Shown: positions 44,763-55,383, counted from the first letter of the stretch. The stretch: DNA of 64,000 bases from Lagierella massiliensis (GCF_001407835.1 NZ_CYUO01000004.1:430001-494000), one strand, 5' to 3'. The notes: generated by a model not told the origin, from the letters alone. Program-made: numbers and translations.

Positions 44763-46907
44763 ATGAATATAACAATAGCATTAGCCGGTAATCCCAATAG
44801 TGGGAAATCAACTCTATTTAATGCTCTAACTGGTTCTCATCAATATGTGGGTAACTGGCCAGGGGTAACTGTAGAGAAGAAAACCGGTATCTACAAAAAG
44901 GATAAGGAAGTAAGTATAACTGACCTTCCAGGAATTTATTCTTTATCACCATACACTTTGGAAGAGGTTGTATCTAGAAATTACTTAATGAATGAAAAGG
45001 TAGATGTAATCATAGACGTTGTTGATGCAACTAATATTGAGCGTAACTTATACCTTGCAACACAACTTTCTGAACTGGGTATTCCACTTGTTATAGCTTT
45101 GAACATGATGGACGTGGTTAGAAGAAATGGCGAAGTGATAGACTCAAAGGAAATCGAAAAGAAATTAAATTGCAAAGTTGTTGAGATATCAGCACTAAGA
45201 GAAGAAAACATAGATAACCTGATTTCTACTGCAAAGTCTTATGCAGGCACAAAGCATTCTGAAATTAAGACATTCGATGAAGATGTAGAAAAGTACTTAA
45301 CTGAAATTGAAGACAATATTGCTTCAATCAAAGATCACCCTTCAAAGAGATGGATAGCAATAAAGTTATTTGAAGAGGATGAAAAAATAACCGAAGAAAT
45401 TGCAATAACTCTTGATGAAAAAACAAAAGTTGATGAAGTTATTAAGAGAGCCTGTGAAGAGTTTGATGATGATGGTGAAGGTATTATCACCGATGCAAGA
45501 TATGAATATGTATCTGGCGTTACAAAGCATACTGTAAAGAAGAAAAAGAAAGGCCTTTCAAGGACCGACAAGATAGACAAAATTGTTACTAATAGATTTT
45601 TAGCAATACCAATTTTCATAGTTATAATGACATTTATTTATTATATAGCAGTTGAACTTGTAGGTGGTCCCGTAAACGACTGGTGGGCCGATGAACTCCT
45701 TGGAGAAACAATTCCAAATGCAGTTAATGGCTTTTTAGAAAACCATGGGGCATCACCAATGGTTTCATCCCTTGTAGGTAATGGTATAATCGGTGGTGTT
45801 GGTGCAGTACTAGGTTTCTTACCTGTAATTGCAACAATATTCTTCCTTGTATCCATCTTGGAAGATGTGGGATATATGGCAAGAATTGCATTTATCCTAG
45901 ACAGAGTATTTAGAAAGTTTGGACTTTCAGGAAAATCTTTCATTCCAATCCTTATAGGAACTGGATGTTCAATTCCAGGAATCATGGGAACAAGGACAAT
46001 TGAAAATGACAACGACAGAAGAATGACCATAACCGTTGCTTCATTTATGCCATGTGGCGCAAAGACTGAAATCATAGCAATGTTTGGTGCGGTTTTAGGT
46101 GGAGTTTGGTGGTATGCACCTCTATGGTACTTTGCGGGAATACTTGCAGTAATAATTTCCGGAGTTATCTTAAAGAAGACAAGCAGATTCCAAGGAGACC
46201 CGGCACCATTTGTAATGGAACTTCCAGAATACCATATGCCAAGTATGAAAAATGTATTTAAAGCAACTGGACATAGATGTAAGGCCTTTATTATTAAGGC
46301 GGGAACCCTTATCTTACTATCAGCGCTTGTAATTTGGTTATTTACCAACATCTCAATTCATGGAGAGTTTATAAGCTTTGAAGATAATGGAACAGAATCA
46401 ATCCTTGCATTTATAGGAAGAAAACTTTCATTTATGTTTGCACCTCTTGGATTTGGAGACTGGATGGCGACAGTTGCAACCTTCTTCGGCCTTGCTGCTA
46501 AGGAAGTTGTTGTAAGTACCTATGGAGTAGTTTCTGGAATAGGCGCTGAAGCCGGTGGAGATGCTATGAGAAGAGTAATCCTTGAAAACTTCAACACCGT
46601 TTCAATGTTCTCATTCATCCTATTTAACCAACTTACCCTACCATGTTTTGGGGCGCTTGGAGCAATAAAAGAAGAGATGGGTTCATCAAAATGGTTTAGA
46701 TTTGCAATATTTTATCAACTATTTTTCTCCTACTCAATAGCCTTTATAATTTATCAAATTGGATCATATGTATTTTTAAATACAGGATTTAATGTTCAAA
46801 CGGCGATTGCCTTTGTAATATTAGCTGTATATCTATTCCTAATATTTAGACCAAATAAATATAAGAATGGAGAAGGCGTTATGAATTACTCAGTAAATGA
46901 GTATTAA
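44763..46907 (+). CDS. feoB: Ferrous iron transporter FeoB
   Basis: A 714-residue protein. The N-terminal G domain has G1 GNPNSGKST, G2-region WPGVTVEKK, G3 DLPGIYSL, G4 NMMD and G5 SAL; a helical linker follows, then a polytopic membrane domain with two Gate repeats (LIGTGCSIPGIMGTRTIEND, MPCGAKTEI) typical of FeoB. It imports Fe(II), the main iron form in anoxic habitats. AAGGAGAATTAAA precedes the ATG. Confidence 0.97.
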   Translation: MNITIALAGNPNSGKSTLFNALTGSHQYVGNWPGVTVEKKTGIYKKDKEVSITDLPGIYSLSPYTLEEVVSRNYLMNEKVDVIIDVVDATNIERNLYLATQLSELGIPLVIALNMMDVVRRNGEVIDSKEIEKKLNCKVVEISALREENIDNLISTAKSYAGTKHSEIKTFDEDVEKYLTEIEDNIASIKDHPSKRWIAIKLFEEDEKITEEIAITLDEKTKVDEVIKRACEEFDDDGEGIITDARYEYVSGVTKHTVKKKKKGLSRTDKIDKIVTNRFLAIPIFIVIMTFIYYIAVELVGGPVNDWWADELLGETIPNAVNGFLENHGASPMVSSLVGNGIIGGVGAVLGFLPVIATIFFLVSILEDVGYMARIAFILDRVFRKFGLSGKSFIPILIGTGCSIPGIMGTRTIENDNDRRMTITVASFMPCGAKTEIIAMFGAVLGGVWWYAPLWYFAGILAVIISGVILKKTSRFQGDPAPFVMELPEYHMPSMKNVFKATGHRCKAFIIKAGTLILLSALVIWLFTNISIHGEFISFEDNGTESILAFIGRKLSFMFAPLGFGDWMATVATFFGLAAKEVVVSTYGVVSGIGAEAGGDAMRRVILENFNTVSMFSFILFNQLTLPCFGALGAIKEEMGSSKWFRFAIFYQLFFSYSIAFIIYQIGSYVFLNTGFNVQTAIAFVILAVYLFLIFRPNKYKNGEGVMNYSVNEY

Positions 46908-46924
46908 AAGAAAGAAGTGTTAAG

Positions 46925-47068
46925 ATGACAGATTATATTATCATAGCAATAGTAATAGTATTGGTGATACTGGCAGTTAAAAGAGTTATCAAAAATAAAG
47001 GCACATGCGACTGTGGATGTGAGTGTAGCAAAAACTGTCCAGGTTGCCATGTGAATCGTGAAAAATAA
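46925..47068 (+). CDS. FeoB-associated Cys-rich membrane protein, 47 residues
   Basis: A 47-residue protein: one membrane helix (residues 4-18), a lysine-rich turn and a cluster of six cysteines (CDCGCECSKNCPGCH). Small proteins like this follow feoB in many Firmicutes and probably handle iron at the inner face. It begins 17 bases after feoB with AAAGAAGTGTTAAG upstream, and a terminator follows. Confidence 0.85.
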   Translation: MTDYIIIAIVIVLVILAVKRVIKNKGTCDCGCECSKNCPGCHVNREK

Positions 47069-47079
47069 AATGTATTATA

Positions 47080-47110
47080 AGAGCGTCTACTTAAGAGTGG
47101 ACGCTTCTTT
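47080..47110 (+). terminator. Terminator of the feo operon
   Basis: GAGCGTCTAC pairs with GTGGACGCTTC around a TTAAGA loop, followed by TTT. Confidence 0.7.
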
Positions 47111-47135
47111 ATTAAAAAATATTGACTGTATAAAA

Positions 47136-47166
47136 TAAAAAGCTATCGGAAAACCAATAGCTAAAA
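47136..47166 (-). terminator. Terminator of the holin-family gene (minus strand)
   Basis: AGCTAT and ATAGCT flank a short loop; read on the minus strand the stem is followed by a T-run. Confidence 0.65.
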
Positions 47167-47167
47167 C

Positions 47168-47515
47168 TTATTTATGAAGTTTTTCTCCTGGTATGATAGC
47201 ATCAACAGCACCAAATATAATACCACCGATTAGTGCGCCGAGTATGGATACTGTAAATCCAGAAATGAGCTTACCAGTAATAAAAAGAATAAGAGCAGTT
47301 ACTAAAAATCCAGAACAGCCCTTCGCACTTCTTGAAAGTCCAAAGGCAGAGTCTAAAATTTGTTGAACAATCGCAATTACAATGGCAATAAGTGCAAGGG
47401 TTTTAAATCCGCCACTATATTTCATGCCAGGGACAAAAAATGTTGTAATTGCAACCACTGCCATAGATACTACAAGGCGTAACAATAAATCAATAATTAA
47501 ATTTCTCTCTTTCAT
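47168..47515 (-). CDS. Phage holin family (superfamily IV, DUF360-like) membrane protein
   Basis: A 115-residue protein with four helices. RLVVSMAVVAITTFFVPGMKYSGG at the N-terminus and GALIGGIIFGAVDAIIPG at the C-terminus match the phage holin 4_2 family, which despite its name is a common chromosomal membrane family of unknown role. The ATG at 47515 is preferred because AAAGGAGAAAGAT lies upstream; a longer frame from 47575 has no ribosome site. No phage genes are nearby. Confidence 0.82.
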   Translation of the reverse strand: MKERNLIIDLLLRLVVSMAVVAITTFFVPGMKYSGGFKTLALIAIVIAIVQQILDSAFGLSRSAKGCSGFLVTALILFITGKLISGFTVSILGALIGGIIFGAVDAIIPGEKLHK

Positions 47516-47621
47516 ATCTTTCTCCTTTAAAATATTTATAATTATATATACCCAGATAACAATTAACAAAAACAATTAAAAAGGCAATTTAAATGATATA
47601 ATATTAAAAAAAGGAGGCAAT

Positions 47622-48308
47622 ATGAAAATAAATTTCAAAAGAGTACTATCACTTGGCTTAATAATTGGAATCATTCTTTTAATTTTACAAATAGTTTTTA
47701 AAATTGATTCATCAAAACTTATGTCATATTACTGGAAAATTGGAGTAGCTATAATTTTACTTATAGCAATAACAAATACAATATACTTTGTAGCGTTTTC
47801 CGTAATACTAAAGAAGAAACTACAACTCTTTTATGAGGGTAAATATGAACAATATAACAGGGAGATGGAAAAAATTCTTCAAAGAGCAAAGGGAGAAAAC
47901 CTAAAAAACATTATAAGGATTAACCTTTCAGCAGGATATATAGGAAATAATGAATATGAAAGTGCAAAAGAAGTTTTAGACAAGGTAGAACTTTCAAGAC
48001 TTAGAGACGAAAGACTAAGACTTGTATACTCTATAAACAGATGTGTGTGCGACTTCAAACTTGAGAATTATGAAAAATTTGAAGAAGACTACAGGGCAAA
48101 TCAAGAATTATTTAAAAAATATGAAACAGAACAAGGCTATGCCGAGTCCATAGCTCAACTTGAAATAACAAAATGTATAGTAGAAAAAGATTTCTCAAAT
48201 GCAAGGGAACTACTTTATAAAACAAGAGATAAATACAAAGACTCAAAGATTAAGGAAGATTATAGTGAACTGGAAAAAATAATAAATGAAAGTGAAAAGC
48301 ATGAGTAG
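47622..48308 (+). CDS. Membrane protein with TPR-like cytoplasmic domain
   Basis: A 228-residue protein with two N-terminal helices (residues about 10-28 and 38-60) and a helical-repeat domain (EKILQRAKGENLKNIIRINLSAGYIG, NNEYESAKEVLDKVELSRL) that looks TPR-like. No specific family was recognised. AAGGAGGCAAT precedes the ATG. Single gene ended by the hairpin at 48316. Confidence 0.6.
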   Translation: MKINFKRVLSLGLIIGIILLILQIVFKIDSSKLMSYYWKIGVAIILLIAITNTIYFVAFSVILKKKLQLFYEGKYEQYNREMEKILQRAKGENLKNIIRINLSAGYIGNNEYESAKEVLDKVELSRLRDERLRLVYSINRCVCDFKLENYEKFEEDYRANQELFKKYETEQGYAESIAQLEITKCIVEKDFSNARELLYKTRDKYKDSKIKEDYSELEKIINESEKHE

Positions 48309-48315
48309 AAGTGAG

Positions 48316-48358
48316 GGAAGAAAAGTCAGAGAAATAAAAGATTTTTCTTTCCTTTTTT
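48316..48358 (+). terminator. Terminator
   Basis: GGAAGAAAA pairs with TTTTCTTTCC, followed by T residues. Confidence 0.6.
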
Positions 48359-48503
48359 AATTCTATGACTATAACAAATACAAACAGTCTTGAAAAACAA
48401 GAAAATCTATTTTGAGAAAAATTTTTGAAAAATTGTAGTGTAATTTGCTTTTTATGATTGTAAAATGAATCTATTTAAATTGAAATATTTTTTTATAATT
48501 GTA

Positions 48504-48532
48504 TTGATAATTGCTTTTGATTATGATATACT
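48504..48532 (+). promoter_or_regulatory. Promoter of the dnaJ-like/clpB operon
   Basis: TTGATA (48504-48509) and TATACT (48527-48532) are separated by 17 bases; the CtsR operator begins 7 bases further on. Confidence 0.75.
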
Positions 48533-48538
48533 AATGAT

Positions 48539-48555
48539 AGTCAAAGAAAGTCAAA
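48539..48555 (+). promoter_or_regulatory. CtsR operator
   Basis: AGTCAAA-GAA-AGTCAAA matches the CtsR heptad repeat RGTCAAA-NAN-RGTCAAA exactly. It covers the predicted transcription start, so CtsR would repress the operon and release it on heat or protein stress. ctsR is not in the window. Confidence 0.9.
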
Positions 48556-48570
48556 GTCCAAGGAGGCATT

Positions 48571-49491
48571 ATGGAATATAAAGATTATTATAAAATATTG
48601 GGAGTGGACAAGTCTGCTTCTGATAGTGAAATAAAACAAGCATATAGAAAACTTGCAAAGAAGTATCATCCTGACTTGAATCAAGGTGATGAAAAGGCAT
48701 CTGAAAAGCTAAAGGAAATTAATGAAGCTTATGAGGTGCTTGGGGATAAGGAAAAGAGAAAAAAATATGATACTTTTGGCTCTGGTTATAACTTTACCGG
48801 TGGACAAAACTTCGATCCATCTGCCTATGGATTTGATTTTTCAAATTTTGGTAATGGATCATATACCTACACAACAGGTGGCACAGAAGGTTTCTCTGAC
48901 TTTTTCAATATGATTTTTGGAGGTTTTGGAGGCGGCTCTAAAAGTTCGGGAAAGAGCAAGAGAGATATATTTTCTGGATTCACAGGTCGCTCAAGAAAAC
49001 AAAGGGAAAGATATGACACGGAAATTTCCATAAGCTTAAAGGAAGCCTATGAAGGAGTTGAAAAGACTCTTGCTTTGAATGTTAATGGTGAAAATAAATC
49101 CTTAAATGTAAAAGTTCCTAAAGGTATTCTTCCGGGCAAGAAAATTAGAACCAAGGGCGAAAAGATTGGACTTGATGGGGACATATACATCAAGGTAAAT
49201 GTCATAGATTCTGAAAATTTAATTGACGGTCTTGACATAACTAAAAAAATAAATGTGTATCCATGGGATGCATATTTTGGCCACAAAGTTGTTGTAGATA
49301 CTTTGGAAAAGAAAATCAAAGTAAACGTGCCTAAGGGAATTAAGTCAGGACAAAGGATAAAGTTGTCTGGTAAAGGCTTTAGGGATATGAAGGGAAATAA
49401 AGGGGATTTATATTTGGAAGTTCAAATTGTAAATCCTGAAAAGTTAAATGAAGAACAAGAAGAATTATATAGAAAATTAAGAGAAATGTAG
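48571..49491 (+). CDS. DnaJ-domain co-chaperone (CbpA/DnaJ class without zinc finger)
   Basis: A 306-residue J-protein. The N-terminal J domain includes [20 protein letters not shown] and the HPD motif (KYHPDLN), followed by a Gly/Phe/Ser-rich linker and two C-terminal substrate-binding domains ([16 protein letters not shown] and INVPKG-type repeats). The CxxCxGxG zinc repeats of DnaJ are missing, as in CbpA. It should stimulate DnaK ATPase and hand aggregated substrates to ClpB, which is encoded 14 bases downstream. Confidence 0.92.
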   Translation: MEYKDYYKILGVDKSASDSEIKQAYRKLAKKYHPDLNQGDEKASEKLKEINEAYEVLGDKEKRKKYDTFGSGYNFTGGQNFDPSAYGFDFSNFGNGSYTYTTGGTEGFSDFFNMIFGGFGGGSKSSGKSKRDIFSGFTGRSRKQRERYDTEISISLKEAYEGVEKTLALNVNGENKSLNVKVPKGILPGKKIRTKGEKIGLDGDIYIKVNVIDSENLIDGLDITKKINVYPWDAYFGHKVVVDTLEKKIKVNVPKGIKSGQRIKLSGKGFRDMKGNKGDLYLEVQIVNPEKLNEEQEELYRKLREM

Positions 49492-49505
49492 TAAGGGGGA
49501 GTAAT

Positions 49506-52088
49506 ATGGATTTAAACAAACTTACTAAAAAATCTATGGAAGCAGTGCAAGATGCTCAAAATATTGCACTAAAGAATAAAAATCCAGAGATTTCTGATTT
49601 ACATCTTCACTATGCACTGGCTGCAGATGTTGAAGGTATAGTTAATAAGACTTTGGAGAAGATGGGAGTTGACATGGAAAGCTACCTTAAGGACCTAAGC
49701 TTCGAGCTTGATAAACTTCCTAAGGTTGACAGTCCGTCAAATATTTATCCTTCACAATTGTTCCAAAGAATTATTTTAATTGCGGAAGATGAAGCAAAGA
49801 GAATGAAGGACAGTTTTATTTCTGTTGAACACATCTATCTTGCATTAATAAAAGAAAAGAATATGACTTTTCCTGAAATTTTGAAAAAGTATAACATAAC
49901 TGCCAAGGGTTTTGAAAAAGCTCTTGCTGAAATTAGAAAGGGTAACAGAGTTGAAACCGATGACCCAGAAAGCTCTATGAATGCTTTGGAAAAATATGGA
50001 AGAGACTTAACTGAAGAAGTGAGAAAGGGAAAGATTGACCCTGTTATTGGTAGAGACGAAGAGATTAGAAACTGTGTTCGAATTCTTTCAAGAAGAACCA
50101 AGAACAATCCAGTTTTAATTGGTGAACCTGGTGTTGGTAAGACAGCTATCGTTGAAGGACTGGCACAAAGAATTGTGAAGAATGACGTTCCTGAAACACT
50201 TAGGGATAAGACCATCTTTGCACTGGATTTGGCGTCTTTAGTTGCTGGAGCTAAATATAGAGGTCAATTTGAAGAAAGACTTAAATCCGTTTTAAAGGAG
50301 ATTGAAGAGTCTGAAGGCGAAATAATTCTATTCATTGACGAACTTCACACATTAGTTGGTGCAGGAGCGTCTGAAGGGGCAATGGATGCATCAAATATGT
50401 TAAAGCCAATGCTTGCAAGGGGAGAAATCCATACAATTGGTGCAACAACCCTTGACGAATATAGAAAGTATATTGAAAAGGACGGTGCTTTAGAAAGAAG
50501 ATTCCAAAAGGTACTTGTAACTGAGCCAAGCGTTGAAGATACAATTTCAATCTTGAGGGGAATTAAAGAGAAATACGAAATACATCATGGTATTAGAATT
50601 TCTGACAATGCAGTTATTGCATGTGCCACACTTTCCAATAGATATATAACTGATAGATTCTTACCGGATAAGGCAATTGACTTAATGGATGAGGCCTCTG
50701 CCATGGTTAGAACTGAAATCGACTCAATGCCATCATCCCTTGATGAAAAGAAGAGAAAAGTATTGCAACTTGAAATTGAAAGGGCTGCATTAAAGAGAGA
50801 AGACGATTCATTGAGCAAGAAGAGACTTGAAGACTTGGAAAAAGAACTTCAAGATTTAAAGAATGAATATGACTTAGAATATGAGGACTGGAGAAATAAA
50901 AAATCTGAAATAGATGAAGTAAAAGAACTTAAGGCTGAAATTGACAGAGTTCGTATTCAAATGGAAGAAGCAGAAAGAAACTACGATTTCGAAAAGCTTT
51001 CAAAACTAAGATACTCCACATTGGCAGAACTTGAAACAAAACTTGCACAAGCAACTGAAAATGTAAAAAATAGCGACTCTTCACTAAAAGAAGAAGTAAC
51101 TGAAGAAGAAATTGCAGAAGTTGTATCAAATTGGACTCATATTCCAGTAAATAAATTGGTAGAGTCCGAAAGAGATAGAATTCTCAATATGGATGAAGTT
51201 CTTCACAAGAGAGTTATTGGACAAGATGAAGCTGTTGAAGCTGTAACAGAAGCCATAATCCGTTCAAGATCTGGTATAGGTTCATTTGAAAAGCCAATTG
51301 GTTCATTTATATTCCTTGGACCTACAGGAGTTGGTAAGACCGAACTTGCAAAGGCACTTACTGAAGCCATGTTCGATGACGAAAAGAATTTGATTAGAAT
51401 AGATATGTCTGAGTATATGGAAAAACATTCTGTATCAAGACTTGTAGGTTCACCTCCAGGATACGTTGGTTATGAAGAAGGCGGGCAATTAACAGAAGCT
51501 GTAAGAAGAAAACCATATTCAGTGGTGCTATTCGATGAAATTGAAAAGGCACATCCAGATGTATTTAACATCCTACTTCAAGTTTTAGATGACGGAAGAT
51601 TAACAGATAATCAAGGTAGAACCGTAGACTTTAAAAACACAATTATAATTATGACTTCAAATATTGGTTCAGAAAATCTTCTTGATGGTATCAACCAAGA
51701 AGGAGAAATATCTGAATCAGCAAGGAAAGAAGTAATGGATAAGATGAAGTTTACATTTAGACCAGAGTTTTTAAATAGAGTGGACAATATTGTATTGTTT
51801 AAACCGTTAACAGAAAATGAAATCTATGATATTTTAGACAAAGATGTTAAAGAAATTGAAGAAAGACTTTCAGAAAGACAAATCACTGTTGAACTTGACA
51901 AGGTTGCAAAGGAACTTATCATGGCAAGGGCATATGATGTTCATTATGGTGCAAGACCAATTAAGAGATTCTTACAAAAGTATGTGGAAACAGAACTTGG
52001 AAGAAAACTTCTTAAAGGAGAAGTTTCCGATGAAGATAGAGTTGTAATAACAGTTAAAGATGGAGAACTTTTTATAGAAAAGAAATAG
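49506..52088 (+). CDS. clpB: ATP-dependent disaggregase ClpB
   Basis: An 860-residue Hsp100. An N-domain (residues 1-150), first AAA module with Walker [14 protein letters not shown] and Walker [16 protein letters not shown], a long coiled middle domain (about 400-520, rich in Glu/Lys/Leu), and second AAA module with [14 protein letters not shown] and [13 protein letters not shown] are present. The middle domain distinguishes it from ClpC and ClpA. It rescues aggregated protein with DnaK. Under CtsR control with the J-protein. Confidence 0.96.
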   Translation: MDLNKLTKKSMEAVQDAQNIALKNKNPEISDLHLHYALAADVEGIVNKTLEKMGVDMESYLKDLSFELDKLPKVDSPSNIYPSQLFQRIILIAEDEAKRMKDSFISVEHIYLALIKEKNMTFPEILKKYNITAKGFEKALAEIRKGNRVETDDPESSMNALEKYGRDLTEEVRKGKIDPVIGRDEEIRNCVRILSRRTKNNPVLIGEPGVGKTAIVEGLAQRIVKNDVPETLRDKTIFALDLASLVAGAKYRGQFEERLKSVLKEIEESEGEIILFIDELHTLVGAGASEGAMDASNMLKPMLARGEIHTIGATTLDEYRKYIEKDGALERRFQKVLVTEPSVEDTISILRGIKEKYEIHHGIRISDNAVIACATLSNRYITDRFLPDKAIDLMDEASAMVRTEIDSMPSSLDEKKRKVLQLEIERAALKREDDSLSKKRLEDLEKELQDLKNEYDLEYEDWRNKKSEIDEVKELKAEIDRVRIQMEEAERNYDFEKLSKLRYSTLAELETKLAQATENVKNSDSSLKEEVTEEEIAEVVSNWTHIPVNKLVESERDRILNMDEVLHKRVIGQDEAVEAVTEAIIRSRSGIGSFEKPIGSFIFLGPTGVGKTELAKALTEAMFDDEKNLIRIDMSEYMEKHSVSRLVGSPPGYVGYEEGGQLTEAVRRKPYSVVLFDEIEKAHPDVFNILLQVLDDGRLTDNQGRTVDFKNTIIIMTSNIGSENLLDGINQEGEISESARKEVMDKMKFTFRPEFLNRVDNIVLFKPLTENEIYDILDKDVKEIEERLSERQITVELDKVAKELIMARAYDVHYGARPIKRFLQKYVETELGRKLLKGEVSDEDRVVITVKDGELFIEKK

Positions 52089-52095
52089 ATATAGA

Positions 52096-52122
52096 GACTG
52101 CTCTCAGTGAGGGCAGTTTTTT
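52096..52122 (+). terminator. Terminator of clpB
   Basis: ACTGCTCTC and GAGGGCAGT pair around AGT, followed by T residues. Confidence 0.75.
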
Positions 52123-52230
52123 ATTATTTTCACTTTATTTTTCCAAACTAAACTTCTCATCAATAGCTATTCACATCTCACTTCTCATTTTCCACTTCAA
52201 CGTGATATAATATACTAAAGAGGTGATATT

Positions 52231-52794
52231 ATGAAAAAACATAGTATTTTAATTATACTGATTGCCATGTTACTTTTTGTGTCATGTCAAAATAAAAATC
52301 ATGACTTAAAGGAAATGACGATTAAGCCTTATGAATTTAGTGAAATTGATGGTGGAATTTTTAAATCATTAAATCCTGATTCTGCGGTGGTAAGTTATAA
52401 GATAGATGACAAAATCGGAAATATTAAAATAGAGTTTTGGTCTGTGAAAGACTCAAAGTTAACAAAGGAAGATGTGCTTGAAATGGGTGAACTTATGAGT
52501 AAGGAAGGAATCATTGCAGTAAGTATGCGTAAGTCAAACCTTGATGTTTCTGTAACAGACATGAAGGGAGGATATACAAGCACATATAAAATGGAAAATC
52601 CTTATACAGAGCTTGAAGGTGGTTTTATAACTGAAGGCGCAGAGGAAGATGAAATAAAACCATCTAAGCCCATTGCGATTTTTAAACAATATGAAAGTAA
52701 TTCCGCAATAGCTTTTCAAGAATTTAATGAAGAAAGTATTGTTGAGAAAGTAAAAAACGGAAATTTTGTAGTTGTTACATTTGAAAACAAATAA
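52231..52794 (+). CDS. Putative lipoprotein
   Basis: A 187-residue exported protein. The signal peptide ends in the lipobox LFVSC (Cys 19), so it should be lipid-anchored on the outer face of the membrane. The remaining domain is mixed alpha/beta with no family I recognise. AAAGAGGTGATATT precedes the ATG. A single gene closed by a terminator. Confidence 0.75.
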   Translation: MKKHSILIILIAMLLFVSCQNKNHDLKEMTIKPYEFSEIDGGIFKSLNPDSAVVSYKIDDKIGNIKIEFWSVKDSKLTKEDVLEMGELMSKEGIIAVSMRKSNLDVSVTDMKGGYTSTYKMENPYTELEGGFITEGAEEDEIKPSKPIAIFKQYESNSAIAFQEFNEESIVEKVKNGNFVVVTFENK

Positions 52795-52816
52795 AGGCAG
52801 CCATGGGGCTGTCTTT
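52793..52816 (+). terminator. Terminator of the lipoprotein gene
   Basis: AAAGGCAGCC ATG GGGCTGTCTTT followed by T residues, overlapping the stop codon. Confidence 0.75.
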
Positions 52817-52865
52817 TGCTTTATAAAGAACTTCTTTTAGTTTATACTTTAATGTAGGAGGAGTT

Positions 52866-54095
52866 ATGGCTAAAATTGGAATTATTGGAGGGGGAGCCTC
52901 CGGAGTTTTTGCATCAATTCAACTTGCTCGACTTGGACATGAGGTTCATATATTTGAACGAAATGACAAGCTTTTAAAAAAGATTTATGCAACGGGCAAT
53001 GGTAGATGCAACTTCACAAATTCAAACATAAGCATAGAAAACTATCATGGACAAAATGAAAAATTTCCCATGTCAATTATAAATAATTTTACTTATGATG
53101 ACTGCATAATGTTTTTTAATGGTCTTGGGGTAAAGGAACTTGAACTGGAAGATGGGAAGGTTTATCCAATGAGTCTTCAGGCTAAAACCATCGCTCAGTG
53201 TCTAATACAAGAAGCAGAAAATCAAAATGTAGTTGTGCATTTAAACTCTTATATAAAGAAAATAGATTTTAAGAGAAATGTAAGAATTTTAAAGTATGAT
53301 AACAGTGGATATACTTTTGATTATTTAATCGTTGCAGCTGGGGGCAGGGCTATGGCAAAGTCTGGCTCCGATGGAAATGGATACAGACTTTTAGAAGACC
53401 TGGGACATAGCATAACAGAAACTTATCCAGGTATTGTACAGCTTAACACCAAGAAAAAACTTTACAAGACTATTCAGGGAACAAAAGTGCCTGGTGATGT
53501 TTACCTTGTTAAGGATGGGAAGAAGATTTTAAAACAGTCTTCAGATATACTCTTTACAGACTATGGAATTTCTGGTCCTGGAATTTTACAGATATCAGGT
53601 AGAGCAATTGCTGAAATTAAAAAGGGCGAAAGGGTATTTGTATCTCTTGATTTGTTGTCACATATGGAGAAAGAAGATCTTTTTAACTTCTTAGTTTCAT
53701 CCATAAGCCAAAATGGATACAAGAGTCCAAAAGATTTATTAAGCTCTATCCTTCATGATAATATTTCTGATTTAATCATCAAAGATTTAGAAATTTATAA
53801 AAATCATGTAAGTGAGCTAACAAATGAGGAAATAAAATCTATTTGCGAAAAATGTAAAGATTTACGTTTGGAGGTTACAAGTTATAAGTCGGAGAAGGAC
53901 GGACAGATAACTTGTGGTGGTGTTGACACAAGAGAAATTGATCCAAAGACGCTAAAATCAAAAATATATGATAAACTTTACTTAATAGGTGAAATACTTG
54001 ATGTGGATGGTGACTGTGGAGGCTACAATCTACACTGGGCTTGGGCATCTGCATTTGCATGTGCCCAGGGAATAGACGAGGTGGAAAATGTTTAA
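52866..54095 (+). CDS. BaiN/YhiN-like FAD-dependent oxidoreductase (HI0933 family)
   Basis: A 409-residue flavoprotein. Dinucleotide-binding IGIIGGGASGVFASIQLARLG is at the N-terminus, followed by KKIYATGNGRCNFTNSN, LIVAAGGRAMAKSGSDGNGY, GVDTREIDPKTLKSK and the C-terminal FAD motif GEILDVDGDCGGYNLHWAWASA. Family members reduce enoyl or keto compounds in some gut bacteria, but most are uncharacterised. It overlaps the next gene by 8 bases. Confidence 0.93.
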   Translation: MAKIGIIGGGASGVFASIQLARLGHEVHIFERNDKLLKKIYATGNGRCNFTNSNISIENYHGQNEKFPMSIINNFTYDDCIMFFNGLGVKELELEDGKVYPMSLQAKTIAQCLIQEAENQNVVVHLNSYIKKIDFKRNVRILKYDNSGYTFDYLIVAAGGRAMAKSGSDGNGYRLLEDLGHSITETYPGIVQLNTKKKLYKTIQGTKVPGDVYLVKDGKKILKQSSDILFTDYGISGPGILQISGRAIAEIKKGERVFVSLDLLSHMEKEDLFNFLVSSISQNGYKSPKDLLSSILHDNISDLIIKDLEIYKNHVSELTNEEIKSICEKCKDLRLEVTSYKSEKDGQITCGGVDTREIDPKTLKSKIYDKLYLIGEILDVDGDCGGYNLHWAWASAFACAQGIDEVENV

Positions 54096-55380
54096 AATGA
54101 CAAGAAAGCTACAGGAGCTTACCAATAGAGGAGAAGAATTAAAGATTGCTCTTGTAGGAAGTGGAAAGATGGGTACGGGACTGGTTAATCAAATCAGTAG
54201 AATAAAGGGAATGAAGACTTCAATTATAGTTGAAGAAAAACCTGATAAAGCAAAGCACGCCTACCTTTCTTCCGGAGTAAAAGAAGAAGACATTATATTT
54301 ACAAATAAAAAATCACAGGCAGAACTTGCAATGAAGAAGGGTCAGTTTGTAATTACTGAAAATTATGAACTCTCCTATGGGCTGGACAAGATTCAAGGAG
54401 TAGTTGATGCAACTGGCAATCCTCCCTTTGGTGCAAAGCTTGCTTTAGAGTCTATTGATAATTATAAAAATATAATTATGCTCAACGTGGAATGTGATGC
54501 AGTGGTTGGGCCGATTATTAATGAAAGGGCAAAGAAGAATAAAGTTGTGTACACTGGCTCTGCTGGCGACGAGCCAGGAGCTATAATGGAACTTGCAAAC
54601 TTTGCAGTTGGAGCGGGCTTTAAGCTACTTGCAGTTGGAAAGGGAAAGAACAATCCCCTTAACTACTATGCAACGGAAGATGACCTTAGGGAAGAGGCTT
54701 TGAAAAAAGGACTTTATCCAAAGATGTTAACCGCTTTTGTAGATGGAACAAATACGATGATTGAACTTACTTCAGTTGCAAACGCCCTTGGATTTACTCC
54801 AGACATCCCTGGATGCCATGGACTTACAACTGACATAAAGACAATGGCAAGTCAGTTTACACTAAAGGAACAAGGTGGTATTTTAAATAGCTACCGCATT
54901 GTGGACTTTTGCTTCGGAATTGCGCCAGGAGTGTTTGCAGTGGTAACCCATGATGCAGATGAAGTGCATGACCTAATGGGATACTTGTCAATGGGGGACG
55001 GGCCAAACTATGTGCTCTATAGGCCATACCACTTAACAAGCCTTGAAACACCAATAACAATTTACAATGCAATTGTAGAAAAAGATCCTACGATAGTTCC
55101 TGAAAAAGGTCAAGTGTCAGATACTATTACACTTGCAAAGAGAGACTTGAAGAAGGGACAAACCCTTGAAGGAATTGGTGGAAAAGACGTATATGGACAG
55201 ATTATAAGCCACATTGACCAGAGAAAGAAAAATCTTCTGCCTATTGGATTAATAACAAAGAAGACAAAGTTAAAGGTAGATGTTAAAAAGGATGAGCCGA
55301 TAACCTACGACATGGTGGAACTTGAAGAAGACCAAGTGATTATAAAGCTTAGAAAAAAACAGGACGAACTGGGACTATAG
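54088..55380 (+). CDS. NAD(P)-binding oxidoreductase with C-terminal SAF domain
   Basis: A 430-residue protein. The Rossmann motif KIALVGSGKMGTGLVNQI is near residue 18, the central part has a homoserine-dehydrogenase-like catalytic domain (GVVDATGNPP, YTGSAGDEPGAIMELANFA), and the last about 100 residues form a SAF-type domain (TLAKRDLKKGQTLEGIGG). Proteins of this architecture are often annotated as homoserine dehydrogenase-like; the substrate is unknown. Its start overlaps the preceding flavoprotein by 8 bases, and the sulfoxide reductase follows by 3 bases, so the three genes form an operon. Confidence 0.78.
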   Translation: MFKMTRKLQELTNRGEELKIALVGSGKMGTGLVNQISRIKGMKTSIIVEEKPDKAKHAYLSSGVKEEDIIFTNKKSQAELAMKKGQFVITENYELSYGLDKIQGVVDATGNPPFGAKLALESIDNYKNIIMLNVECDAVVGPIINERAKKNKVVYTGSAGDEPGAIMELANFAVGAGFKLLAVGKGKNNPLNYYATEDDLREEALKKGLYPKMLTAFVDGTNTMIELTSVANALGFTPDIPGCHGLTTDIKTMASQFTLKEQGGILNSYRIVDFCFGIAPGVFAVVTHDADEVHDLMGYLSMGDGPNYVLYRPYHLTSLETPITIYNAIVEKDPTIVPEKGQVSDTITLAKRDLKKGQTLEGIGGKDVYGQIISHIDQRKKNLLPIGLITKKTKLKVDVKKDEPITYDMVELEEDQVIIKLRKKQDELGL

Positions 55381-55383
55381 GAG

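Noticed and set aside
45641-46351. Minus-strand frame of 236 codons opposite feoB
   Set aside because: It is fully antisense to a clear feoB coding region and has no start signal; a shadow frame.
47168-47515. Prophage holin
   Set aside because: The family name is historical; no lysin, capsid or other phage gene lies nearby, and the gene sits between feo and housekeeping genes.
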